From: Xanthobacteraceae bacterium
GTDB lineage: Bacteria > Pseudomonadota > Alphaproteobacteria > Rhizobiales > Xanthobacteraceae
Reading direction: 5' to 3'
Length of the DNA: 13,609 bases
Assembly (NCBI GenBank): GCA_030043175.1
Contig: JASHYD010000217.1
Span: forward strand, 1 to 13,609
Shown here: positions 7,226 through 13,609 of the stretch, piece after piece
How positions within the stretch are numbered: the stretch's first letter is position 1
Layout of the letters: the number at the start of each line of letters is the position of its first letter
Notes under the pieces: model-generated
Told to the model about the DNA's origin: nothing
What the model saw: the letters and a program-made list of their open reading frames with translations, nothing else
Database searches by the model: none
Program-made: the position numbers and the translations under genes

Positions 7226-7345
7226 TAAGCTTTGCGCTGCGAAACTAACGTTCCATAAACAGTTTACAGTATTTTTCATTATCTGACTGACATTTAAGTT
7301 TTTTTCTCTGCCCCTTTAATATTCAATCAGTATCCATAATCCTAG
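7226..7345. promoter_or_regulatory. AT-rich island, probable promoter region for the micropeptide and carbamoyltransferase
   Basis: About two thirds of these bases are A or T, in sharp contrast with the surrounding GC-rich DNA. The segment contains several A/T runs, including seven T at 7301-7307, and TTTAATATTC near 7315-7324. Such a region directly before a plus-strand gene pair is a likely promoter or regulator-binding zone. I could not assign a unique -35/-10 pair with proper spacing, and it may alternatively mark transferred DNA. Confidence 0.4.
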
Positions 7346-7369
7346 GGAGAAAGCAGGGAGTGCCTTACG

Positions 7370-7471
7370 ATGCTTGACATCACGGGGCCGGATGCAGCAG
7401 TGCTCTTGATTGTGATTACTGCCATTTGCGTATTTGCAGTCTGGCACTTCTGGCCGCGCGTGGGCGGATAG
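7370..7471 (+). CDS. Single-pass membrane micropeptide (33 residues)
   Basis: ATG 7370 opens a 33-codon frame ending at TAG 7469-7471. The peptide begins MLDITGPDAA, has one hydrophobic helix over about residues 9-28 (VLLIVITAICVFAVW within it), and ends with a short basic tail (PRVGG). That layout is typical of a small inner-membrane protein. AGGGAG at 7355-7360 lies nine bases before the start, and an in-frame stop at 7343-7345 limits the start to this ATG. It stands 89 bases before the carbamoyltransferase reading frame, on the same strand, directly after the AT-rich island, so the two may be co-transcribed. It is unlike the antisense frames around it. No homologue is known to me. The role is unknown; it could be a membrane partner of the neighbouring enzyme or an unrelated small protein. 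Confidence 0.5.
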   Translation: MLDITGPDAAVLLIVITAICVFAVWHFWPRVGG

Positions 7472-7489
7472 ACGGTGGCACGCCCCGAT

Positions 7490-7534
7490 GCCGAGCGCCT
7501 CGGCGATAACGGCTACGGACCGGATTAGCCGGTC
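7490..7534 (+). other. Two short hairpins between the micropeptide and the carbamoyltransferase
   Basis: GCCGAG (7490-7495) pairs with CTCGGC (7499-7504), and GACCGG (7518-7523) pairs with CCGGTC (7529-7534). Both stems are perfect 6-mers with short loops. They have no T-run, so they may be processing or stabilising structures in a shared transcript rather than a terminator. Confidence 0.3.
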
Positions 7535-7560
7535 GAATTCCCACAAAATTCGCTCCACCT

Positions 7561-9397
7561 ATGTCCGAACTCATCCTCGCTGTTCACAACGGCCCGCATG
7601 ATGCGGTGGCGGCCGTGCTGGTTGACTACGATCTGAAGGCGGCCGTTCAGCTCGAACCCTTGACCCGCGTCAGGGCGATGGCGGCTTTCCTGACCTGTCG
7701 ATTGAGGAAGCGCTTGGCATCGTCGGTGCGACGCGGCGCGACGTCGACGTACTTGCAGTCAGCCGTTCCGCTTATCCGGTGCAGTACTTCCGTCACTTCC
7801 GCGGTTGGCGGTGGCTGCGCGAGCAGTGGCGGACCCATGTCGAAGGCAAGAAGCTGCGATGGGTTCCGCGAGAGACGGTGCGTGCGAACAGCGCCAACGT
7901 GGAGGATTTCTTTGACGTGGCGTCGCGGCGGCGCGATTGCGGGTTGCGCGACGATGCTATCGTGCATTTCTACAATCATCATCTGGCACATGCACTGCCG
8001 ACACTATTCTACACCGGATGGAGCGAAGCGCTCCTCGTGACCTCCGATGGGGGCGGCGACAACGTCAGTTATAGCCATCGTCATTTCGCCAATGGCGAGA
8101 ATCAAGACGATCTATGGCGGCGACGAGTGCCTCACCACGCCGCCGCCGATCGATAGTCTTGGTATGGCCTACGCGGCGGCGACACGCGCCTTGGGCTTTC
8201 GCGACAGCCGGCATGAGGGGCAAGCTGACCGGCCTTTCGGCCATGGGGAAGCCGATTTACGCCGAGCAAATCGGAGCGCATTTCCATGTCGACCAAGCCG
8301 GCCGGGTTCATTCGAATTTTCCCAGCAACGGTGCAATGTTCGACCTCTTGCGCGACGTGGCACGCAATAGCCGGCGCCAGGACGTTGCCGCCTCGATTCA
8401 AAAGGTGCTGGAAGACACGATGCTGACTTCCGTGCAGCGTCTGCTGTGGCACAATCCGGCGCGCCGTCTCGGCGCTTCGGGTGGCATCTTCGCGAACGTG
8501 CGCCTCAATCGCTTGCTCGCCGAACGGCTTGGCATCGACGAAATTTTTGTGTTCCCGGCGATGGGGGACGAACGATTACCGGTAGGCGGGGCCCTCTCGT
8601 ATCTGCTTAAGCGAGATGGAAGCGGACATTGGCTCACTCAGCGACGACGTCTGAAGGATCTCTATCTGGGCCGCGACTACAGCAAGCAGGCCGATGACGT
8701 CCTTGCGGCGATTGCCGGCCTCAGGCAGCTCCACGGCGATCCGATCCGAGCGGCCGCAAAACGCCTCGCCGGCGGCGAAATCGGTGCGATCTATACCGGC
8801 CGCATGGAGTATGGGCCGCGTGCGCTCGGCGCCCGTTCGATCCTCGCTAATCCGTGTCGGCGAGAAACGCATGACCTTCTCAATGAGCGGCTTGATCGGA
8901 CTGAGTTCATGCCATTTGCTCCCGTGATCCCAGAGGAGAAGGCGGCCGAAGTGTTCGACATCAACTCCGCTAATGCCTATGCGTGCCGTTTCATGACGAT
9001 CACGTGCGAGGTGCGGTCCGCCTGGCGCAAGCGCATCGCGGCCGTGGTTCATATGGACGGCTCGGCACGACCACAAACGATCGCACGTGATGCCAACCCG
9101 CTTTATTACGACATCGTTGCTGCATTTGGCCGCGAGACGCGCATTCCGGTCCTCGTTAACACCAGCTTCAACGTGCATGAGGAGCCCATCGTCAACACAC
9201 CCGGCGAATGCGCAAAGGCGCTCTTGGATGGGCGCATCGACTTCGTCGTAACGCAAGGGGCGGTTTACGAAGCAGCCGCGTCCAGGAACAATGAACGAAA
9301 CCAGGCGAGATTTTCAGCGGCTGGATCCCCATATTTGCTTTTACCGGGAACTGGAATCGACACCGTTTCGACGTCAGTTTCCGTTTCGGACGGGTGA
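7561..9397 (+). pseudogene. NodU-family carbamoyltransferase broken by three single-base frameshifts
   Basis: Pieced together, the frames give a full-length (about 611-residue) carbamoyltransferase of the NodU/CmcH/TobZ family, which transfers a carbamoyl group from carbamoyl phosphate to a hydroxyl of a sugar or other small molecule. The N-terminal Kae1-like domain shows ILAVHNGPHDAVAAVL, the metal-site motif HFYNHHLAHA, and SDGGGDN. The C-terminal domain shows GRMEYGPRALGARSILANP and LVNTSFNVHEEPIV. The frame changes three times. A base is lost near 7672 (VKGDGGF expected). One is gained near 8096-8099 (NGRIKTIYGGDE expected). One is gained in the G-run 8217-8220 (HEGKLTGLS expected). No in-frame stop interrupts the repaired reading. 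A conserved E-R before LTRV reads E-P. There is no ribosome site before ATG 7561. The last 35 or so residues look like read-through beyond the original end. Either a recent pseudogene or assembly errors would explain it. Confidence 0.85.
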
Positions 9398-9729
9398 GCG
9401 CGACGATGCCGAATTTCTTGACGGCGACTGGTGTCGACGTCTTGGGGTCTTGGGGGTTGCTTGGCCGCGGATCACCTGTTGGTCTCGCGTCTTGCTGCCC
9501 CGTGAAGGCCGCAAGCTGGCATGCAGCCTTGAAGGTAACCGGCGGGGTTGCGAGTGCTCGACGCACCGCGAGATTTAAGTCAGTGTAGCCGGGGGGCATA
9601 CGGCCGCTGCGCTGACGCCTCCGTTAAGCCTTGAATGGCTCTGCCGCGTGATTCGAGGTGGGGACTGACGAGGGCGGATGGACTATCGTCTTGTAAGCAA
9701 TTGATAACACGATTATTCGGGAGGAACCT
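9398..9729. other. Intergenic region before the first Bug receptor
   Basis: No convincing gene lies in these 332 bases. Frames are open on both strands: 9394-9588 plus, and 9192-9599 minus, the latter running into the end of the carbamoyltransferase. Neither has a ribosome site or a recognisable motif. The last 40 bases are richer in A/T and probably hold the promoter of the receptor gene at 9730, though no clear hexamer pair was found. Confidence 0.35.
9720..9724 (+). promoter_or_regulatory. Ribosome binding site favouring a TTG start
   Basis: GGAGG ends five bases before TTG 9730, ideal spacing. The alternative GTG at 9739 is 14 bases away, too far for this site, although it would start the protein with MIRII exactly like the paralogue on the other strand. 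Confidence 0.6.
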
Positions 9730-10707
9730 TTGGGAGCCGTGATCCGCATCATCGCCATTGCGGTGCTCGCAGCACTGTCGGGCTCGCCTGCGCACGCCGA
9801 AGGCTACCCGTCGCGGCCGATCACCCTGAACGTGCCATATGCGGCCGGTGGACCGCTGGACGTGATGGTGCGGGTCGTGGCAGATGGCCTGCGGGCAACG
9901 TTGGGCCAGCCCATCGTGATCGAAAACGTTGCCGGCGCCGGCGGCAGCATTGGTGTCGGCCGTGCAGCGCGGGCTGCGCCGGACGGATATACAGTCAGCG
10001 CCGGCAACTGGAGTACGCACGTCGCAAACGGCGCCATCTACGCGCTGCCGTATGACCTGCGCCACGACTTTGCGCCGGTGTCGCTCCTCCCCTACGAGGC
10101 CAACGTAATCATCGCCAGGAAAGACTTCCCAGCGAACACTCTCGGCGAGCTGATCGCGTGGCTCAAGCAAAATCCCGACAAGGCATCGGCCGGGACCAGC
10201 GGCATTGGCGGCCCCTCCTACATGGCCGCTGCCTTCTTTCAGATGCGGACCGGCACACGCTTTGCGCTCGTGCCCTATCGTGGCGCGGGCCCCGCCCTGC
10301 TAGACTTGGTGGGGGGCCAATTGGACATCATGAGCACCGGCCCGGCGATCGCCTTGCCCCACATCCGCGACGGCACCGTCAAGGTCTACGCGGTTACCGC
10401 CAAGCTGCGGATCGCCGCGGCGCCGGATATTCCCACCACCGATGAGGCTGGATTGCCCGGCTTTTACTTCTCCGCCTGGGCCGGGCTGTGGGTTCCAAAG
10501 GGCACGCCGCGCGAGATCATCGATAAGCTCGATGGGGCCGTACGTGAGGCCTTGGCCGACCCCACGATACGACGGCGTCTTGCCGTGCTTGCCATCGAGG
10601 TGCCGCCGCCCGCCCAGCTCGGGCCGAAGACACTCGGCGCCCTCCACGAGGCAGAGATCGACAAATGGTGGCCGATCATCAGGGCGGCGGGAATCAAAGG
10701 GGAGTGA
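9730..10707 (+). CDS. Bug/TctC-family periplasmic solute receptor
   Basis: The 325-residue protein is a tripartite tricarboxylate transporter substrate-binding protein of the Bug family. These periplasmic receptors catch carboxylates or related small organic solutes. A signal peptide covers residues 1-23 (cleavage after AHA). The mature protein begins EGYPSRPITLNVPYAAGGP, the classical YPxRPI..VPxxxGG opening. It continues with GQPIVIENVAGAGGSIG (about 61-77), APDGYT, LVPYRGAGPALLDLVGGQLD (about 180-200) and PTTDEAGLPGF, all standard family blocks. The bound solute cannot be deduced; in this family, gene context is the usual guide. No TctA/TctB membrane genes are nearby, so it is an orphan receptor, as most Bug proteins are. 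The start is TTG 9730 by ribosome-site spacing; GTG 9739 is the alternative. Confidence 0.93.
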   Translation: MGAVIRIIAIAVLAALSGSPAHAEGYPSRPITLNVPYAAGGPLDVMVRVVADGLRATLGQPIVIENVAGAGGSIGVGRAARAAPDGYTVSAGNWSTHVANGAIYALPYDLRHDFAPVSLLPYEANVIIARKDFPANTLGELIAWLKQNPDKASAGTSGIGGPSYMAAAFFQMRTGTRFALVPYRGAGPALLDLVGGQLDIMSTGPAIALPHIRDGTVKVYAVTAKLRIAAAPDIPTTDEAGLPGFYFSAWAGLWVPKGTPREIIDKLDGAVREALADPTIRRRLAVLAIEVPPPAQLGPKTLGALHEAEIDKWWPIIRAAGIKGE

Positions 10708-11073
10708 TCGTTGGGGATGCTTGCGTCTGCAGGCAAGTCCGGCTTGAGCCGGGGCGCCTTTCACCGCCAGCCAAGCGCAAGCGCTCTGGCCGGAGCACTT
10801 GGCGACGAACCAGTAGATTGGCCGCGAGGCGACCACAGCGGCTATTTGGCGTATTTTTTTACGGTTCAACTCGCCGCGCTGACAGTGTGGTGGGGGTTTG
10901 GCTTGCCGGCGCGGCTTGTCTCATCACGCACGGATACTTCCCCGGCTTGGGCTGAATTATCGCCCGGCTTCGCTTGGAACTAACGGCGAGTTTGTGATGA
11001 TCGACAAGAGCATCGCCAAGAACGCCGTCGCGCAGAATCCACAGGACGCCGCCGCCAGGAGTCATGGACGCGG
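10708..11073. other. Intergenic region between two convergent receptor genes
   Basis: These 366 bases separate the stop codons of two tail-to-tail receptor genes. Two adjacent small hairpins occur at 10720-10752: CTTGC/GCAAG, then CCGGCT/AGCCGG. Another, GCCGC/GCGGC at 10821-10842, is followed after about ten bases by seven T at 10854-10860. One or more may end transcription of the upstream gene, but none is a textbook terminator. The open frame 10711-10983 (plus) has no ribosome site or motif and is not called. Confidence 0.35.
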
Positions 11074-12033
11074 TCACTCCACCTGCGCGCCCGAGGCCTT
11101 CACCACGGCGGCCCATTTCGGAATCTCGCTCTTTATATATGCAGCGAATTCCTCCGGCGTGCTCGAGCTGACCTCGACGCCGAGATCATGGAGCTGGCGC
11201 AGCGTATCGGCCTCCTTCAAGGCCTGTACGGTGGCGCGATTGAGCGTATCGATGACGCCGCGCGGCGTACCGGTGGGCGCCACCAGCCCATGCCAGGTGG
11301 TAGCATCGAAGCCCGGCAGGCCGAGCTCCGCGACGGTCGGCAGGTCCGGCATCAGGGAGAAGCGCTTGAGGGTTGTCACGGCGAGCGGCCGCAGGGTGCC
11401 GGATTTGAGAAACCCAATCACCGAAGCCGAGGTCGCGAACATGAGCTGCACGTGCCCGGCGATTAGATCCTGCAGCGCCGGGGCGGCGCCCTTGTACGAT
11501 ACCGACACGATATCGACCTTGGCTTGGGATTTGAACAGCTCCGCCGACAAGTGTGCGGCGGCGCCGAAACCGGAATTGGCGTAGTTGAGCTTGCCGGGAT
11601 TGGCTTTAGCGTAGGCGATCAACTCCGCCATGCTGCTGATGCCGAGCTTCGGGTTCACCACCAGGATGTTGGGTTGCGACCCGATCAGGCTGATGGGCGC
11701 AAAATCTTTGCCGCCGTCGAAGTTGAGCTTCTTGAACAGGCTTTGATTGGTGGCTAGAAGCCCATTGTTGCCCATCAGCAGCGTGTAACCGTCAGGCGTC
11801 GCGTGGGCGACGGTTTCAGCCGCGATGTTGCCGGCGCCGCCCGGCCGATTGTCGATGACGAACGGCTGCCCGAGGATTTTTTCCAATTGTCGGCCGACGA
11901 TGCGGGCGAGCACGTCGCTCGGCCCGCCAGGCGTGAAAGCGACGACGAGGTTGACCGGGCGCGTCGGATAATCAGCGGCGCAGGCCGTGCCGGCACAAAG
12001 CACGACGGCGGCGGCGGCGATAATTCTGATCAT
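11074..12033 (-). CDS. Bug/TctC-family periplasmic solute receptor (second paralogue)
   Basis: This 319-residue protein is a second Bug-family receptor, paralogous to the one at 9730-10707. The signal peptide is residues 1-19 (MIRIIAAAAVVLCAGTACA). The mature part opens ADYPTRPVNLVVAFTPGGPS and continues with GQPFVIDNRPGGAGNIA, ATPDGYTLL, VSYKGAAPALQDLIAGHV and DLPTVAELGLPGF, the full set of family blocks. The start is ATG 12033: GGAG about seven bases before it and the signal peptide both fit, whereas the upstream in-frame ATG at 12189 would add 52 residues of non-signal sequence overlapping the preceding gene. It lies 139 bases after a gamma-glutamyltransferase-family gene on the same strand and may be co-transcribed with it. 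That would suggest a solute related to the enzyme's substrate or product, but this is inference. Confidence 0.94.
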   Translation of the reverse strand: MIRIIAAAAVVLCAGTACAADYPTRPVNLVVAFTPGGPSDVLARIVGRQLEKILGQPFVIDNRPGGAGNIAAETVAHATPDGYTLLMGNNGLLATNQSLFKKLNFDGGKDFAPISLIGSQPNILVVNPKLGISSMAELIAYAKANPGKLNYANSGFGAAAHLSAELFKSQAKVDIVSVSYKGAAPALQDLIAGHVQLMFATSASVIGFLKSGTLRPLAVTTLKRFSLMPDLPTVAELGLPGFDATTWHGLVAPTGTPRGVIDTLNRATVQALKEADTLRQLHDLGVEVSSSTPEEFAAYIKSEIPKWAAVVKASGAQVE

Positions 12034-12073
12034 GGGCGACTCCGTCGCGAAAATAGAATGGGGGATTGTAGGA

Positions 12074-12110
12074 TGGGTTGGACGATAGCGGAACCCACCT
12101 CTCGGGTTCC
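12074..12110. repeat. Overlapping inverted repeats in the spacer, resembling a dispersed intergenic element
   Basis: TGGGTT (12074-12079) can pair with AACCCA (12092-12097), and GGAACCC (12090-12096) can pair with GGGTTCC (12104-12110). The shared AACCC arm makes the two hairpins mutually exclusive. The left half (GTAGGATGGGTTG, then GCGGAACCCAC) resembles a degenerate copy of the short GTAGGATGGGT...ACCCATC element that I remember as common between genes in Bradyrhizobium and other bacteria. It lies in the spacer between the gamma-glutamyltransferase and the receptor gene. Confidence 0.45.
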
Positions 12111-12172
12111 CCCGCGCGAGCATGATGATCTCGTTACCATCCCTCACACCGCCGCACCGGGAGAGGGAGCTT

Positions 12173-13609
12173 TCACCGTCCCGCCGCATAGCCCTGCATG
12201 CCGCGTGGATTGGCGGCCGCCTTGCGGCGGCGGCCCTCGCGGGAGGCAGCGGTGAGGCGGCCTTCCGACCAAGCCGGGCCGGGCTCCACGATATGGCCGC
12301 GCTTCTCCAGCTCCTTTCGGGACTCCGCTGGCACGCGGCTCTCCACGATCAGCGCGCCTGGTCGTGCGGTGCGGGGCCAGAACGAGATCGGGAAGTGCTC
12401 AGAGTGCCAGGCCGGCGCGTCGATCGCCTCCTGGAGGTTCAGCCGTGCGTGGACATGGCGCAAAAAGAATTGCGTCGTCCACTGGTCCTGCTGGTCGCCG
12501 CCCGGGGAGCCCCACGCGAGGTAAGGCTCGCCGTCGCGCAGCGCCAGCGTGGGCGACAGCGTGGTGCGCGGCCGCTTGCCGGGCTTGAGCGAAGCCGGAT
12601 GGTTCTCTTCCAGCCAGAACATTTGAGCCCTGGTGCCGAGGCCGAATCCGAGTTCCGGAATCACCGGTGATGATTGCAGCCAGCCTCCAGAGGGCGTTGC
12701 GGAAACCATATTGCCAGCGCGATCCACAATGTCGAAATGCACGGTATCGCCGCGCATCTCGCCCAGTCGGCCGACGGTCGGCTCGCCGGCCCCCATGGCG
12801 GCGGCAGCGGCGCCTTCCCGACCCTCGCCTGCCTGCGTCGCTGCGAAGGAAGGCGGATGCTTGAGCGTGATCACGGCGCCGAAGCCCTCGACCGATCCCG
12901 GCTGCAGCTCAAGCGAAGCTGTGTGGTGGATGAGCTTGCGGCGCTCCTCGTTATAAGCGTCGGAGAGCAGTGTCTCTATCGGTACCCGCTCGAATTGCGG
13001 ATCGCCGTAGAACTTCTCGCGATCCGCAAAGGCGAGCTTGGATGCTTCCACCACGGTGTGGATGAATTCCGCACCCGTGACATCGAGGCCGTCGAGATGA
13101 AAGCCCTTGAGCAAGGCGAGCTGCTGCAGCATGACCGGGCCTTGCGCCCATGGTCCGGGCTTGCAAACCGTGTAGCGGCCGTATTGGTAAGTGAGCGGCG
13201 GCTCGACAGTCGCTTGCCAGCGCGCCATGTCTTGCCCGGTGAGCACGCCGCGGTTGCGGTGCCCGCTGGTGTCCATGATTTCCTGGCTGCGGCAGAAGCG
13301 ATCGATTGCCTCGGCGACAAAACCTTGCGACCATATCCTGCGGGCGCGCTCGATCTCCTGCTCGCGGCTGCCGGAGCCGGCCGCTTCGCGCAGCACCCGC
13401 TTGTAAGTCTCGGCGAGCGCCGGATTGCTGAACAGCGTGCCAGTCGCCGGCACCTTACCGTCACGCAGATAGACCGCGGCCGAACTCGGCCAATGCTGGC
13501 GGAACAGTCTTTCGACGGTGGCGATGGTGGCGTTGGCGCGCTCCACCAGCGGATGGCCCTCGCTCGCATAGAAGATCGCGCCCGCCAGCACATCGGCAAG
13601 CCGCATGGT
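12173..13609 (-). CDS. Gamma-glutamyltransferase family protein (5' end outside the window)
   Basis: The visible 478 residues form the C-terminal three quarters of a gamma-glutamyltransferase (GGT)-family Ntn hydrolase. Such enzymes self-cleave and then hydrolyse or transfer gamma-glutamyl or related acyl-amide groups, and are often periplasmic. The reading begins T-MRLADVLAGAI, which in the family is internal (usually after ...GxMPLADVLAPAI), so the ATG at 13606 is not the true start. The autocleavage/nucleophile site is the Thr of GDTVHFDIVD (codon 12743-12745), aligned with TTHxSVVD of classical GGT. It is followed by GNMVSATPSGGWLQSSPVIP and later GSPGGDQQDQ, which contains the conserved GSPGG. 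The large-subunit part is complete to the edge. The PSGGWLQSSP form is typical of the broad GGT-like branch in soil bacteria rather than the true glutathione enzyme, so the substrate remains open. The last 25 residues are basic and variable. Confidence 0.92.
   Translation of the reverse strand, partial: TMRLADVLAGAIFYASEGHPLVERANATIATVERLFRQHWPSSAAVYLRDGKVPATGTLFSNPALAETYKRVLREAAGSGSREQEIERARRIWSQGFVAEAIDRFCRSQEIMDTSGHRNRGVLTGQDMARWQATVEPPLTYQYGRYTVCKPGPWAQGPVMLQQLALLKGFHLDGLDVTGAEFIHTVVEASKLAFADREKFYGDPQFERVPIETLLSDAYNEERRKLIHHTASLELQPGSVEGFGAVITLKHPPSFAATQAGEGREGAAAAAMGAGEPTVGRLGEMRGDTVHFDIVDRAGNMVSATPSGGWLQSSPVIPELGFGLGTRAQMFWLEENHPASLKPGKRPRTTLSPTLALRDGEPYLAWGSPGGDQQDQWTTQFFLRHVHARLNLQEAIDAPAWHSEHFPISFWPRTARPGALIVESRVPAESRKELEKRGHIVEPGPAWSEGRLTAASREGRRRKAAANPRGMQGYAAGR

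Noticed and set aside
8576..9256. Minus-strand frame of 226 codons opposite the carbamoyltransferase
   Set aside because: The plus strand shows the conserved GRMEYGPRALG and NTSFN motifs; the minus frame is their antisense.
10711..10983. Plus-strand frame of 90 codons between the receptor genes
   Set aside because: No ribosome site, mixed composition and no motif; it competes with a minus-strand frame in the same place.
12034..12189. ATG 12189 as the start of the second receptor
   Set aside because: It would overlap the GGT-family gene and put 52 residues before a clear signal peptide; ATG 12033 has its own ribosome site.
12122..12670. Plus-strand frames opposite the GGT-family gene
   Set aside because: No family signal; the minus strand has the autocleavage Thr motif and GSPGG.
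13604..13606. ATG at the right edge as the true start of the GGT-family protein
   Set aside because: The family has about a hundred more residues before this LADVLA segment, and the frame stays open to the window end.

Overview
The window is GC-rich (low-60s % by eye) and reads like an alphaproteobacterial chromosome, most likely Hyphomicrobiales (Bradyrhizobium/Xanthobacteraceae-like). The evidence is the pairing of a Gly-rich Spy/LTXXQ-type exported protein with a small exported glycine-zipper protein, the Bug-family solute receptors, the NUDIX protein with a variable tail, and the codon style. No rRNA, tRNA, CRISPR array, intact insertion sequence or phage gene is visible, so most of the window looks like ordinary chromosome.

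Left part (1-4080, plus strand): the 3' end of an unrecognised gene (1-228), a gene-free gap, a NUDIX hydrolase (750-1541), and a gap that holds three back-to-back stem-loops just after a possible -10 box. Then come a small exported glycine-zipper protein (1910-2236) with a textbook rho-independent terminator, and a 471-residue exported protein (2595-4010) with a Gly/Met/His repeat, an aromatic-rich middle and two LTXXQ-type repeats, also closed by a terminator.

Middle part (4160-6288, minus strand): a lytic murein transglycosylase of the MltB type with a C-terminal peptidoglycan-binding domain, and a complete type II 3-dehydroquinate dehydratase (aroQ). Next is a stretch of about 1.1 kb without a convincing gene. 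It holds scattered coding-like fragments on the minus strand and ends in an AT-rich island. Just after the island is an unlisted 33-codon ORF for a single-pass membrane micropeptide (7370-7471). It is followed by a NodU-type carbamoyltransferase (7561-9397) broken by three separate single-base frameshifts.

Right part (9730-13609): two paralogous Bug/TctC-type periplasmic receptors (tripartite tricarboxylate transporter family) lie tail to tail, 9730-10707 on plus and 11074-12033 on minus. The second lies just downstream of a gamma-glutamyltransferase-family gene that runs off the right edge (12173-13609, minus), and the two may form an operon. The short spacer between them contains two mutually exclusive hairpins resembling a dispersed intergenic repeat.

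I found no clear undescribed multi-gene system. The points most worth a second look are the frameshifted carbamoyltransferase with the membrane micropeptide before it, and the three-hairpin element at 1610-1689.
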